This document shows, piece after piece, positions 17,814 to 24,963 of a stretch of DNA of 64,000 bases. The notes under the pieces were generated by a model that saw nothing but the letters and a program-made list of their open reading frames with translations, made no database searches and was not told where the DNA came from. The number at the start of each line of letters is the position of its first letter. Position 1 is the first letter of the stretch. A program made the translations under genes and the position numbers. Origin of the DNA: Gemmiger sp. An50 (lineage in GTDB: Bacteria; Bacillota; Clostridia; Oscillospirales; Ruminococcaceae); NCBI RefSeq assembly GCF_002161595.1, contig NZ_NFID01000007.1:62001-126000 (forward strand). The letters are read 5' to 3'.

Positions 17814-19334
17814 CTACTTTCTATTCAGCTCTTTTACAATGTCCTCGATTATTTCATCGACAAGGACTTTGGCAAGCTTTCTTGATAAAATATCACTTAC
17901 TACTTTGAGGACTTGTTTGCTCTTCTTATCAATTCCGGAATTGATTTGGTTTATCTTAAAGTTTTTGCTCTCGGAAACCTCTTCGATAGCTGCTTCTATC
18001 TTTTCTTGAAGTTCCTTCTTCTTAGAAGTTAAATCTTCACTCACGCGCAATCCCGCAAGCGAAGCCGCACTTTCAGTCAACGCAGTGACCATCTTTTCTT
18101 TATCGACAGTAGAGTTAAATCCTTCTGCGACAGCGGTGGAAGCCTCACCAATTTTTCGTTCAATTTCTCGCAACGCCTTCGCGTTCGGATTGTTACGAGT
18201 TAACGACGCCTCTCTGATTGTACGAGCAATTTCCATTCCGACACTGTTGCTCAAAGCTTCCATAAATTTATAGTAAGCATCGTTCTGCTCAAAATCATCT
18301 CGTCTGGCGTTAGGAATAAGTTTGTCGGTAACAATGAATATTTCGCCTTGCGTCCATCCATTAAAGCGTGCTTCCTTGAAGATAGCATTCATGGTGTGAT
18401 TGTCACCTATAAGAATGTTTCCTTTTCTCACGCGGAAACCAGAGATTTCTTTTTCAGACAAAAAGCCAAACCAGCCACAATTACCGTACCAGCCTAAGGC
18501 ATATAATTCACCATCAATGGTAACATCAAAGTATTTCATACTTGATATTTCATCAACTGTTCGCTTGCCACGATCTGACCTGAATCTACTCTTATTGGGT
18601 TTATATACCGGCTCTAAATCCGATTCGTTCTCTCCTACAAATATGGGAAACTCTTCTACAATGTACCCATTATCATTCAAATAAGATTTTAGCTGAGAGG
18701 TATAAATAAAGTGTCTGGATTGATACGGCAAGGGAGCAACTTGGGAAATATAGCTTTTAGCTGCGTCTATATCAAGCAAATCAGAGAAGCCGTTTACATC
18801 AACCATTTCGACACAGAGGTAATGCTTTTCTTCCTTTTCGGGAAATGTCTCTATGGTCGTTATTTCTTCCAAGACGGCTGACAGACTCATATCTTCATAT
18901 TCACCCGGAACAAGTAAATGCCGCAGCTTTTTACAATTGAACGAAACTATGGTTTTTACTTTCTCATTTTCTGCGGAAGTAGTAAAAATAAGCGTATCAC
19001 AATAGCTCATTCCACCTAAACGACCAATCCCACGGAAGCCACGATTATTCGTGTTTCTCTTTTTCGAGCTACCAACATTCATTAGTGTTTGTGCAGCCTC
19101 GGAAGCGGGTATTCCTGTGCCATTATCTTTAATCGATATGTAGGATTCTTCAGAATTGACAACTATATCAATACGCATACTCTGTTGTTCGAGCAAGCCA
19201 AGAGAAACTGCGTGTTCCAAAGAATCTACACTATTTTGAATGTATTCTCTATATACAATTTTGGGATCTGAGTACATACCAGTGGTCAAAGACTCCAATG
19301 TATATTTACCTACTTGGACAATTTCATCAGCCAC
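17814..19334 (-). CDS. GHKL/HSP90-like ATPase, first gene of the defence operon
   Basis: A 506-residue Bergerat-fold ATPase with N-box EYIQNSVDS, G1 DNGTGIPASEA and G2 FRGIGRLGGMS. It is paralogous over its whole length to the last operon gene (3589-5121). The C-terminal ~120 residues are a long predicted coiled coil rich in Lys and Glu. I chose the GTG at 19334 (VADEIVQ): the strong Shine-Dalgarno GGAGGTG lies 8 bases before it, whereas the upstream GTG at 19349 falls inside that Shine-Dalgarno. It is the first gene after the operon promoter. Having one ATPase at each end of the cluster suggests a heteromeric clamp or two distinct sensors. Confidence 0.85.
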   Translation of the reverse strand: MADEIVQVGKYTLESLTTGMYSDPKIVYREYIQNSVDSLEHAVSLGLLEQQSMRIDIVVNSEESYISIKDNGTGIPASEAAQTLMNVGSSKKRNTNNRGFRGIGRLGGMSYCDTLIFTTSAENEKVKTIVSFNCKKLRHLLVPGEYEDMSLSAVLEEITTIETFPEKEEKHYLCVEMVDVNGFSDLLDIDAAKSYISQVAPLPYQSRHFIYTSQLKSYLNDNGYIVEEFPIFVGENESDLEPVYKPNKSRFRSDRGKRTVDEISSMKYFDVTIDGELYALGWYGNCGWFGFLSEKEISGFRVRKGNILIGDNHTMNAIFKEARFNGWTQGEIFIVTDKLIPNARRDDFEQNDAYYKFMEALSNSVGMEIARTIREASLTRNNPNAKALREIERKIGEASTAVAEGFNSTVDKEKMVTALTESAASLAGLRVSEDLTSKKKELQEKIEAAIEEVSESKNFKINQINSGIDKKSKQVLKVVSDILSRKLAKVLVDEIIEDIVKELNRK

Positions 19335-19375
19335 GGCAAACACCTCCACAAATATCTCTGAAATATTTAATACAA

Positions 19376-19404
19376 CTAATAATTGTTTGGCTTATCGCAA
19401 ACAA
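19376..19404 (-). promoter_or_regulatory. Promoter of the eight-gene defence operon
   Basis: On the minus strand TTGTTT, 17 bases, TATTAG, about 40 bases before the GTG start of the first GHKL gene. A perfect 10-bp palindrome TGTTATAACA (19441-19450) lies upstream and could be an operator for the small XRE protein encoded next door. Confidence 0.5.
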
Positions 19405-19493
19405 AACAACGAATCCAAACAAGGGTGTTTAATATTCCTGTGTTATAACAGAAAACATCTTTAGTTGTTGTCTGGTCATGCTTTTCTTTTTAC

Positions 19494-19700
19494 TTAGCAT
19501 TCCGGAAAAATGTCTACAATATCTCCAACATTGACCTTTAACACGGTGCAGATTTTCCCCAATGTTTCCAGGGTTACTTCTTCATCACGGTTCAGTTTTG
19601 TCATGGTATTGGGGGCTATTCCCGCCGCTCGGCGTAAGTCTGCCTTGCTCATTTTCCGATCAATGAGTAATTTCCAGAGTTTATTGTAAGAGATGGCCAT
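19494..19700 (-). CDS. Small XRE-family regulator upstream of the defence operon
   Basis: A 68-residue single-domain Cro/C1 helix-turn-helix protein (MAISYNKLWKLLIDRKMSKA, GIAPNTMTKLNRDE, then LGKICTVLKVNVGDIVD). The frame is open for 138 more codons upstream, but that extension reads through repeats and a promoter and is rejected. The chosen ATG has GGAGG 7 bases before it and a consensus promoter at 19734-19762. It is encoded directly upstream of the cargo operon on the same strand, which fits a role as its repressor or activator. Proteins of this size often regulate mobile or defence genes. Target is inferred. Confidence 0.85.
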   Translation of the reverse strand: MAISYNKLWKLLIDRKMSKADLRRAAGIAPNTMTKLNRDEEVTLETLGKICTVLKVNVGDIVDIFPEC

Positions 19701-19733
19701 ATGGATACCTCCGTCAGAGAATTCGACTGTTTT

Positions 19734-19762
19734 ATTATACCAGGTATTGGGATTTAGGACAA
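19734..19762 (-). promoter_or_regulatory. Consensus promoter for the small XRE gene
   Basis: On the minus strand TTGTCC, exactly 17 bases, TATAAT, about 35 bases before the ATG. Confidence 0.75.
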
Positions 19763-19765
19763 TCG

Positions 19766-19789
19766 ATTTTCGCACTTCAATACGAAAAT
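19766..19789. promoter_or_regulatory. Candidate operator dyad upstream of the XRE promoter
   Basis: Inverted repeat of 7-bp arms ATTTTCG and CGAAAAT with a 10-base spacer, placed just upstream of the -35 box. A plausible binding site for the XRE protein itself. Confidence 0.35.
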
Positions 19790-19857
19790 TTCCAACCAAG
19801 ACCGAGTATTCTGCATGGCTTCCGGGTGTGCGTTGCCCAGCCACCGCTGAACAAAAT

Positions 19858-19900
19858 AGGCACAGAAATCTGCCCGCTAACCGGGCAAATCTCTGTGCCT
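19858..19900. terminator. Hairpin with 19-bp imperfect stem
   Basis: Arms 19858-19876 and 19882-19900 pair with two mismatches around a 5-base loop and are flanked by A-rich and T-rich sequence on either side. Probably a bidirectional terminator that insulates the cargo from the mobilization genes. Confidence 0.55.
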
Positions 19901-19976
19901 GTTTTCCCTGTTCTGGCTGGGGGGTATCCATCGTGTGGGAACAGGATGGATACCCACTGCACGAGCAGGCAGGGAG

Positions 19977-20112
19977 TCCAGAGGGGTGCAGCCCCTTTGG
20001 CGCTGGGACATCCAATAGGGGCGAGCAGCACCCTTTTGGCATGGGGTGTCCAGAGGGGAACAGCGGTCCCCCTGGCAGGAGGTTTCCAAAGGAGGGCAGA
20101 GCCATCCTTGGC
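19977..20112. repeat. Tandem array of four hairpin units
   Basis: Four units begin at 19977, 20011, 20049 and 20085 (period 34-38 bases). Each starts TCCA, contains a short G-rich/C-rich stem and ends in (T)TGGC. Stem sequences differ but stay complementary (AGGGG with CCCCT in unit 1, AAGGA with TCCTT in unit 4), which suggests selection for a hairpin rather than for sequence. No ORF with a ribosome binding site crosses it. Confidence 0.7.
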
Positions 20113-20142
20113 ACACGATTTTCCGTAGGAAAGTCTAGTGTG
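20112..20142. other. Inverted repeat next to hairpin array, possible transfer origin
   Basis: Outer arms CACAC and GTGTG and inner arms TTTCC and GGAAA form a bulged hairpin directly after the fourth repeat unit. Position at the edge of the mobilization module makes it a candidate oriT or a structured RNA end. No nick site can be assigned from sequence. Confidence 0.3.
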
Positions 20143-20365
20143 TTATACCTTTGCTTCCGGCTGACGCCGGGAAGGGGCTGACTGCGTCATCTGCGACTTG
20201 GGCGGATGGGCAGCAGGCAGGCACTTTTCGACGGCAGTAGGGCAGGCGGATTTTGTACGGTCACGGACGAAATCGGGATTTGCACAGAGGGCAAAATCCG
20301 CCTGTCCGGAAAAGGAAGCAGAGGTATATCAAGCCCCACGTCCCGCCGCAGCAACAGCGTCCTTA

Positions 20366-21277
20366 TTAGTCTGCTTCCCCCTTGGATTTCTCACGGCTCT
20401 TGTAGACGTTATACTGATTCTTGCACCGTGGACTGCAAAAGGCTGCATTGGATCGGCTGCCCAAAAACACTTTCTGGCAGTGCTTGCACAAGCGCAGGGG
20501 CTGGTCATCGTCCACCAGCATGAAGCTGAACATCATCTGGATACCCAGCAGAAGGGAGTGAAAATCCCAGTAGATGGTGGGCTTATCCAGTAACTCGATG
20601 TGGTAGCTGGGAGCGATCCCGCCAAATGCGGCTATGGCCTTGCGGTATAGTCCCCTTGCATCCTTGTCGGTGGAATCAAAGTCATTGTAGTACAGGATGG
20701 ACGTAGACAGAGTAAACGCCCAGTCCTTGAACTGCTGGGCAACCCAATCGTAGGGTTCCGCATATTCCCGCTGGAAGCTCATGTTCTTTGCCATCGGCTC
20801 GTCCATGAAGGTCATGGTCAGGGCAACCATCGTCCGATCTCCCGACACATTCCACGTGGATTCAATGCCTTTCTTCACCAAGTCCAGCTGGTCAAAGGGG
20901 TAAAACAGGGACAGGTATTTGTCTGTCACCATGGATTCTTCCTTAATGAAGTGATTTTTTGGCAGGTACACCGCCTCATAGTCCATAAAGGACGGGGTGG
21001 TGGGCAGGGCGGTCATCAACCCCAGCAGCCCGTACCGGGTGACAAACTCCATTATCGCCTTTTCTACTTCTGCCTCCGGCTTGCGTCCCATCATCAGCAT
21101 CCCCACATTCAGCGCATCCAGCACAATGTTGGGGACTTCTTTCAGCGGATTGTAGACATCCGGCTTTGCGTTTTTGCCGGGGGTGATGTACCGCTTGCCA
21201 TCTTCCGCTGTTTTCAGCTCGTAATGATCGTACCGCACCCAATGGGAACGGGATTGTTCAAATAAATTTCTCATCAT
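20366..21277 (-). CDS. DUF6076-like protein with C-terminal zinc finger
   Basis: A 303-residue protein of unknown function. The first ~250 residues have no motif I recognise. The C-terminus carries a CGNR-like treble-clef pattern (CKHCQKVFLGSR, then FCSPRCKNQYN), which would bind zinc and probably nucleic acid. Such proteins are common in integrative elements of gut Firmicutes next to sigma-like and primase genes, as here. It follows the sigma-like gene on the same strand with a 31-base gap, so the two likely form one transcript divergent from the primase genes. The DUF name is given from memory of the zinc-finger tail. Confidence 0.65.
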   Translation of the reverse strand: MMRNLFEQSRSHWVRYDHYELKTAEDGKRYITPGKNAKPDVYNPLKEVPNIVLDALNVGMLMMGRKPEAEVEKAIMEFVTRYGLLGLMTALPTTPSFMDYEAVYLPKNHFIKEESMVTDKYLSLFYPFDQLDLVKKGIESTWNVSGDRTMVALTMTFMDEPMAKNMSFQREYAEPYDWVAQQFKDWAFTLSTSILYYNDFDSTDKDARGLYRKAIAAFGGIAPSYHIELLDKPTIYWDFHSLLLGIQMMFSFMLVDDDQPLRLCKHCQKVFLGSRSNAAFCSPRCKNQYNVYKSREKSKGEAD

Positions 21278-21308
21278 ACACGCCCTTTCTCCTTAATCGT
21301 CCCAGTTA

Positions 21309-22157
21309 TCAGGGGCGGTTTTTCTTTTTTCTGCGCTTGGTCTTGTTCTCCCGCCGGATCACGGCATCCTTGCCCTGTTTCCTTGCGATTTTCGAGTATT
21401 CCTCCAAAAACTGGCGTTCCCGCAAGGTCAGGCTGCCGCCATGCTCCTGCTTGCCGCACAGATGGTCATACATCTGGCGCTGCAATTTCTTGTGGATGGT
21501 TTTCCGCAGCTTGCGGATGTTGCGGTCAGACTGCCCACGCACAGCGGCAAACCGGGTGGTGCTGTACAGCCGCAAAGAGAGAAAATATAGAACTTCCTTA
21601 TGTTCCTCGCTCAGTTCCTCCACCATGCGGGAAACAAAGGCATCGGCGGTCAGGTTGTGCATCTCATAGGGGCAGTCAAACAGGATGTCCAGAAAGTTTC
21701 CGGCCATCAGCTGCCGGTATGCAGGGTTGTTCATCCATCGGGGAATGAGCTTTGGTTCCGGCACCGCCTGATATTCCAGCGGCACATCCCCACGAAGGTT
21801 TTCATGGTCCCGTTCCCGGCGCTCCCGGTTCCAATCCAGCTTGTCCCATTCCCCTACGATGACCCGGAAGTCCTTTTCGGTGCGGGCCGCTTCCTCCAGC
21901 CGACGCACGGCTTCGGCCCGGATCTCCCGTTTCAGCCGCTTTTCGCTGACCGGGGCGGCTTCTTCTTCCTCGTCCTCCAGCTCCGCTTCATAGTCGATGG
22001 GATGCTCGTCCTGCTCCAGCTCGCTTTCCAGCTCGGCCAGACGTTCTTCCGTAAGCGCCTGTTCCAGCGTTTCCTCTGCTCCAGCGCCTGTCCCATCGTC
22101 CCATCCGGTGAAGCCACCCTCGGTATCCAGAAGCTCGTCATCAGACAGATACGCCAT
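21309..22157 (-). CDS. Sigma-70 region 4-like HTH protein of the mobile element
   Basis: A 282-residue protein. The first ~75 residues are very acidic (runs such as ELEDEEEEAA). The middle shows ELSEEHKEVLYFLSLRLYS followed by QSDRNIRKLRKTIHKKL, which resembles a sigma region 4 helix-turn-helix. The last 20 residues are very basic. No region 2 is visible, so it may not be a complete sigma factor and could instead be an element-specific transcription activator. It is transcribed divergently from the CHC2 primase across a 218-base region with a hairpin. Function is inferred. Confidence 0.6.
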   Translation of the reverse strand: MAYLSDDELLDTEGGFTGWDDGTGAGAEETLEQALTEERLAELESELEQDEHPIDYEAELEDEEEEAAPVSEKRLKREIRAEAVRRLEEAARTEKDFRVIVGEWDKLDWNRERRERDHENLRGDVPLEYQAVPEPKLIPRWMNNPAYRQLMAGNFLDILFDCPYEMHNLTADAFVSRMVEELSEEHKEVLYFLSLRLYSTTRFAAVRGQSDRNIRKLRKTIHKKLQRQMYDHLCGKQEHGGSLTLRERQFLEEYSKIARKQGKDAVIRRENKTKRRKKKNRP

Positions 22158-22242
22158 GACCTCACCTCTTTCAAAAAATATTTTGTGATTTTTTAAAAAA
22201 TGGTTCCGTTTTACACCCCGGATTTCTCCTATTAGTGAAAGG

Positions 22243-22268
22243 GTAATCTAAAATAAGATTACTTTTTT
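22243..22268 (+). terminator. Small hairpin with T-run in the divergent promoter region
   Basis: GTAATCT (22243-22249) and AGATTAC (22256-22262) pair perfectly and are followed by six T residues, about 110 bases before the primase start. It looks like an attenuator in the primase leader. Confidence 0.45.
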
Positions 22269-22375
22269 CGGAACTACAACAATATTATACAGCGACTGCG
22301 CGGGAAGCGCAAGAAAGAGAGGTTCTATGGTAAAAACGGCACCCAGGATTTTCTTTCAGAAGGGAGTGAGCAGCA

Positions 22376-22996
22376 ATGACATGGTTTGAACTGATAAAAC
22401 AAGTTGTCCGTGTTCCGGAAGCTGCGGCCTATTATGGGCTGCAAGTCAGCCGAAACGGCATGGCCTGTTGTCCCTTCCACGATGACCGGCACCCCAGCAT
22501 GAAGCTGAATGAACGGTATTTTTACTGCTTCGGCTGCGGGGCCACCGGCGATGTGATCGACCTTGTGGCAAGGCTGTTTGACCTGAGCAGTTACGAAGCA
22601 GCGCAGAAGCTGGCGCAGGATTTCGGGATTGACCCGGACAAGCCCCCTGCGGCAGCTGCCCTGCCTAAACCGGAACGTCCTCTGCTGAAAGCATACCGGC
22701 AGGAGGAAGTGCGCTGCCTGCGGGTATTGTGCGATTATCTGCATCTTCTGGAAAGCTGGAAGGTGCAGCACACACCCAAGACACCGGAAGATGTTCTGGA
22801 TGACCGGTTTGTGGAAGCCTGCCAGATGCTGGACTATGTGGAGTATCTGGCAGATTTGCTCATTGCCGCCGAGCTGGAACAACGGGTAAAAATCGTAGAA
22901 ATGCTGAACAAGGATGGTCTGATCACAGGTTTGGAGGAACGGCTGGAGAGTTTGGGAAAGGAGGAACAGAGAGATGAAAAAGAACAAGCAGCCTGA
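22376..22996 (+). CDS. CHC2 zinc-finger primase N-terminal domain protein
   Basis: A 206-residue protein whose first ~75 residues form a DnaG-type CHC2 zinc-binding domain: Cys32 and His35 in CCPFHDDRHP, Cys51 and Cys54 in YCFGCG. This domain recognises template DNA in primases. There is no TOPRIM catalytic domain; the rest is helical. It overlaps the next gene (primase/helicase ATPase) by 23 bases, so the two are translated together and probably act together at the element origin. Separate CHC2 proteins paired with D5-like ATPases are typical of plasmid-like integrative elements. Confidence 0.87.
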   Translation: MTWFELIKQVVRVPEAAAYYGLQVSRNGMACCPFHDDRHPSMKLNERYFYCFGCGATGDVIDLVARLFDLSSYEAAQKLAQDFGIDPDKPPAAAALPKPERPLLKAYRQEEVRCLRVLCDYLHLLESWKVQHTPKTPEDVLDDRFVEACQMLDYVEYLADLLIAAELEQRVKIVEMLNKDGLITGLEERLESLGKEEQRDEKEQAA

Positions 22997-24353
22997 CGGG
23001 ATGCCCGTCTGGTTCGATGGCAAAAGCATCAACGAAGCCCTGTTTTGTGAGGAGTTCTTGCAGACGCACAAGATCATCTTCACAAACGGGGCTTTTTTCA
23101 CGCCCGAAGGCCGTGTGACCGATGAACTGCCCCTGCGGGGAGAAATTTTTGAGGAGCTGAAATGCTGTGCGGTCAGCAATATTCCCCGCAAAATCAGCAA
23201 CATTGTGGAGCTGATGAAGCTGGCGGCGCTGGTGGAGGATTTTCCCCCGGAGCCGGACCGGATTCACCTTTCCAACGGGACGCTTTTTCTGGATGGAACC
23301 TTTGCGGAGGGAAAGCCGAAAATCGTCCGCAACCGTTTCCCCGTGTCCTACAAGCCCAACGCCCCAAAACCTGTTCTCTGGCTGCAATTTCTGGATGGTC
23401 TGCTCTACCCGGAGGATATTCCCACCTTGCAGGAATATATCGGCTACTGCCTGATCCCCAGCAATAAGGGACAGCGGATGATGATTCTCAAGGGAAACGG
23501 TGGTGAAGGCAAGAGCCAGATTGGCGCTGTTCTGGGGCGTTTATTCGGTGTAAACATGAAGGACGGCAGCATAGGAAAAGTATCGGAGAACCGATTTGCC
23601 CGTGCAGATCTGGAGCATATCCTCCTGTGTGTGGATGACGATATGCGGATGGAGGCCCTGCGCCAGACCAACTATGTGAAATCCATCGTCACCGCCCAGG
23701 GCAAGATGGATCTGGAGCGCAAGGGCAAGCAGAGCTATCAAGGATGGATGTGCGCCAGGCTGTTGGCTTTCTCTAACGGAGATTTGCAGGCGCTGTTTGA
23801 CCGGAGCGACGGATTTTACCGCCGCCAGCTGGTGTTGACCACAAAAGAAAAGCCTGCTGGCCGTGTGGATGATCCCGACCTTGCCGAGAAGATGAAAGCC
23901 GAGGTGGAGGGCATCCTGCTGTGGGCTTTTGAGGGATTGCAGCAGCTGGCCGCTAACAATTTCAAGTTTACCGAAAGTGACCGCACCAGAGAAAACCGGG
24001 AGGCAGTCAAACGGGACAACAACAATGTCTATGATTTTCTGGATTCTGACGGGTATGTTCGCCTGAAAGCCGATCTATCTGCCAGTTCCAAAGAGCTGTA
24101 TGAGGCGTACCAGATTTACTGCACCGAGAACAATCTGCCTACCCTGAAACCCCGCAGCTTTAGCGAAGCCCTGATTGCCTGCCAGAGCCGCTACAATCTG
24201 GAATACTGCAACAATGTGACCAACGCAGCCGGACGGCGGGTGCGTGGATTTCTGGGGATTGAGGTACTGGTGAGAAATCATATATCAGTGTTTTCTGGTG
24301 ATTCGATGCGTACGTACGTACCGGAAGATGTGCCAGAGGAATGGCGGCGCTGA
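22974..24353 (+). CDS. D5/DUF5906-like primase-helicase ATPase
   Basis: A 459-residue phage/plasmid-type DNA helicase. Walker A is GNGGEGKS (about residue 172), followed by the Walker B-like ILLCVDDDMRMEAL and a later region (ARLLAFSNGDLQALFD) with the Asn sensor typical of superfamily 3 / D5-like AAA ATPases. The C-terminal 80 residues look like a winged-helix DNA-binding region. Together with the CHC2 protein upstream it should open the element origin and allow autonomous replication after excision. Start ATG has AAAGGAGG 9 bases before it. The stop codon lies between the arms of a striking GTAC-repeat inverted repeat. Confidence 0.88.
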   Translation: MKKNKQPDGMPVWFDGKSINEALFCEEFLQTHKIIFTNGAFFTPEGRVTDELPLRGEIFEELKCCAVSNIPRKISNIVELMKLAALVEDFPPEPDRIHLSNGTLFLDGTFAEGKPKIVRNRFPVSYKPNAPKPVLWLQFLDGLLYPEDIPTLQEYIGYCLIPSNKGQRMMILKGNGGEGKSQIGAVLGRLFGVNMKDGSIGKVSENRFARADLEHILLCVDDDMRMEALRQTNYVKSIVTAQGKMDLERKGKQSYQGWMCARLLAFSNGDLQALFDRSDGFYRRQLVLTTKEKPAGRVDDPDLAEKMKAEVEGILLWAFEGLQQLAANNFKFTESDRTRENREAVKRDNNNVYDFLDSDGYVRLKADLSASSKELYEAYQIYCTENNLPTLKPRSFSEALIACQSRYNLEYCNNVTNAAGRRVRGFLGIEVLVRNHISVFSGDSMRTYVPEDVPEEWRR

Positions 24354-24372
24354 ACCGTGTACGTACGTACGC
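24308..24372. repeat. Inverted repeat of GTAC tetranucleotides around the primase stop
   Basis: Two perfect 14-base arms, GCGTACGTACGTAC (24308-24321) and GTACGTACGTACGC (24359-24372), are separated by 37 bases that contain the TGA stop. Each arm is itself built of palindromic GTAC units, so both intra-arm and inter-arm pairing are possible. Confidence 0.85.
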
Positions 24373-24741
24373 TTTGATTGACCCTTGTTCTCTCTTTTAT
24401 AGTAATTCAGCGGTTGTATATCAAAAATCACTGGCAAAATCGGAGGTGCAAATCAAGACAAGTGGGAATCGGAAAGTATTTGACGGTTGGAAGAAATAAT
24501 TTTGCGAAACCGTGCTTCTCGAAACAGCGAACCGAGTGCATGGAATCATGGAAAAATACACGGTTTCAGGCCAAGTCACACGGAACGGAAAAGTCGGAAG
24601 GTACGGGTGATGGACAGGACATCTCACTGGCAAGTCTGAACGGATTTGTTGTCAAGAGAATTTTTCACGACACAGCGAAGCGGTTATGCCAGAGGGCGTA
24701 CCGGCTTCGCTTTTTATCAAGTAAATTTAGGAGGATTTTTG
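24354..24741. other. Non-coding region between replication and mobilization genes
   Basis: No ORF with a ribosome binding site and sensible start is seen. The region holds the right arm of the GTAC repeat, several short repeats such as CGGAA and a terminator-like hairpin near its end. It is a reasonable place for an origin of replication or of transfer, but no iterons or nick site are evident. Confidence 0.45.
24674..24715 (+). terminator. Hairpin with T-run before the relaxase operon
   Basis: AGCGAAGC (24674-24681) pairs with GCTTCGCT (24704-24711), extended by GGT/ACC, and is followed by five T residues. It lies just upstream of the small regulator gene, so it may act as an attenuator. Confidence 0.5.
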
Positions 24742-24963
24742 ATGATGACGGTACGCAACGAGATCAAGGCACAGATTGTCCGGGCCGGATACACCATGCA
24801 GGAGGTAGTTGACCGGCTCCATGAGGAATATGGCTGGTCGAACAGCGTTTCCAACCTGTCCGCCAAGCTCCAGCGGGAATCCATCCGCTACAAGGAGGTC
24901 GTAGAGCTGGCCGATGTGCTGGGCTATGACCTGATCTGGCAGAAACGGAGGGACAGAGTATGA
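24742..24963 (+). CDS. Small DUF6471-like regulator next to the relaxase
   Basis: A 73-residue protein (MMTVRNEIKAQIV, TMQEVVDRLHEEYG, then SNLSAKLQRESIRYKEVVEL) with a lambda-repressor-like helix arrangement. The frame is open upstream to 24646, but AGGAGG at 24729-24734 places the start at 24742. It overlaps the relaxase start by ATGA, which suggests translational coupling. Small proteins at this place usually regulate the relaxase or act as an auxiliary at the transfer origin. The DUF label is from memory and less certain than the gene itself. Confidence 0.75.
   Translation: MMTVRNEIKAQIVRAGYTMQEVVDRLHEEYGWSNSVSNLSAKLQRESIRYKEVVELADVLGYDLIWQKRRDRV

Noticed and set aside
19977-20112. CRISPR array
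   Set aside because: The units have no constant repeat with unique spacers; the whole unit varies while the stem pairing is kept, and no cas genes are near.
19701-20114. N-terminal extension of the small XRE protein to 206 residues
   Set aside because: The extension reads through the hairpin array, the terminator-like repeat and the XRE promoter. A good Shine-Dalgarno and promoter set the start at 19700.
24378-24812. 144-codon ORF upstream of the relaxase operon
   Set aside because: It has no ribosome binding site, no recognisable domain and overlaps the convincing small regulator gene in another frame.
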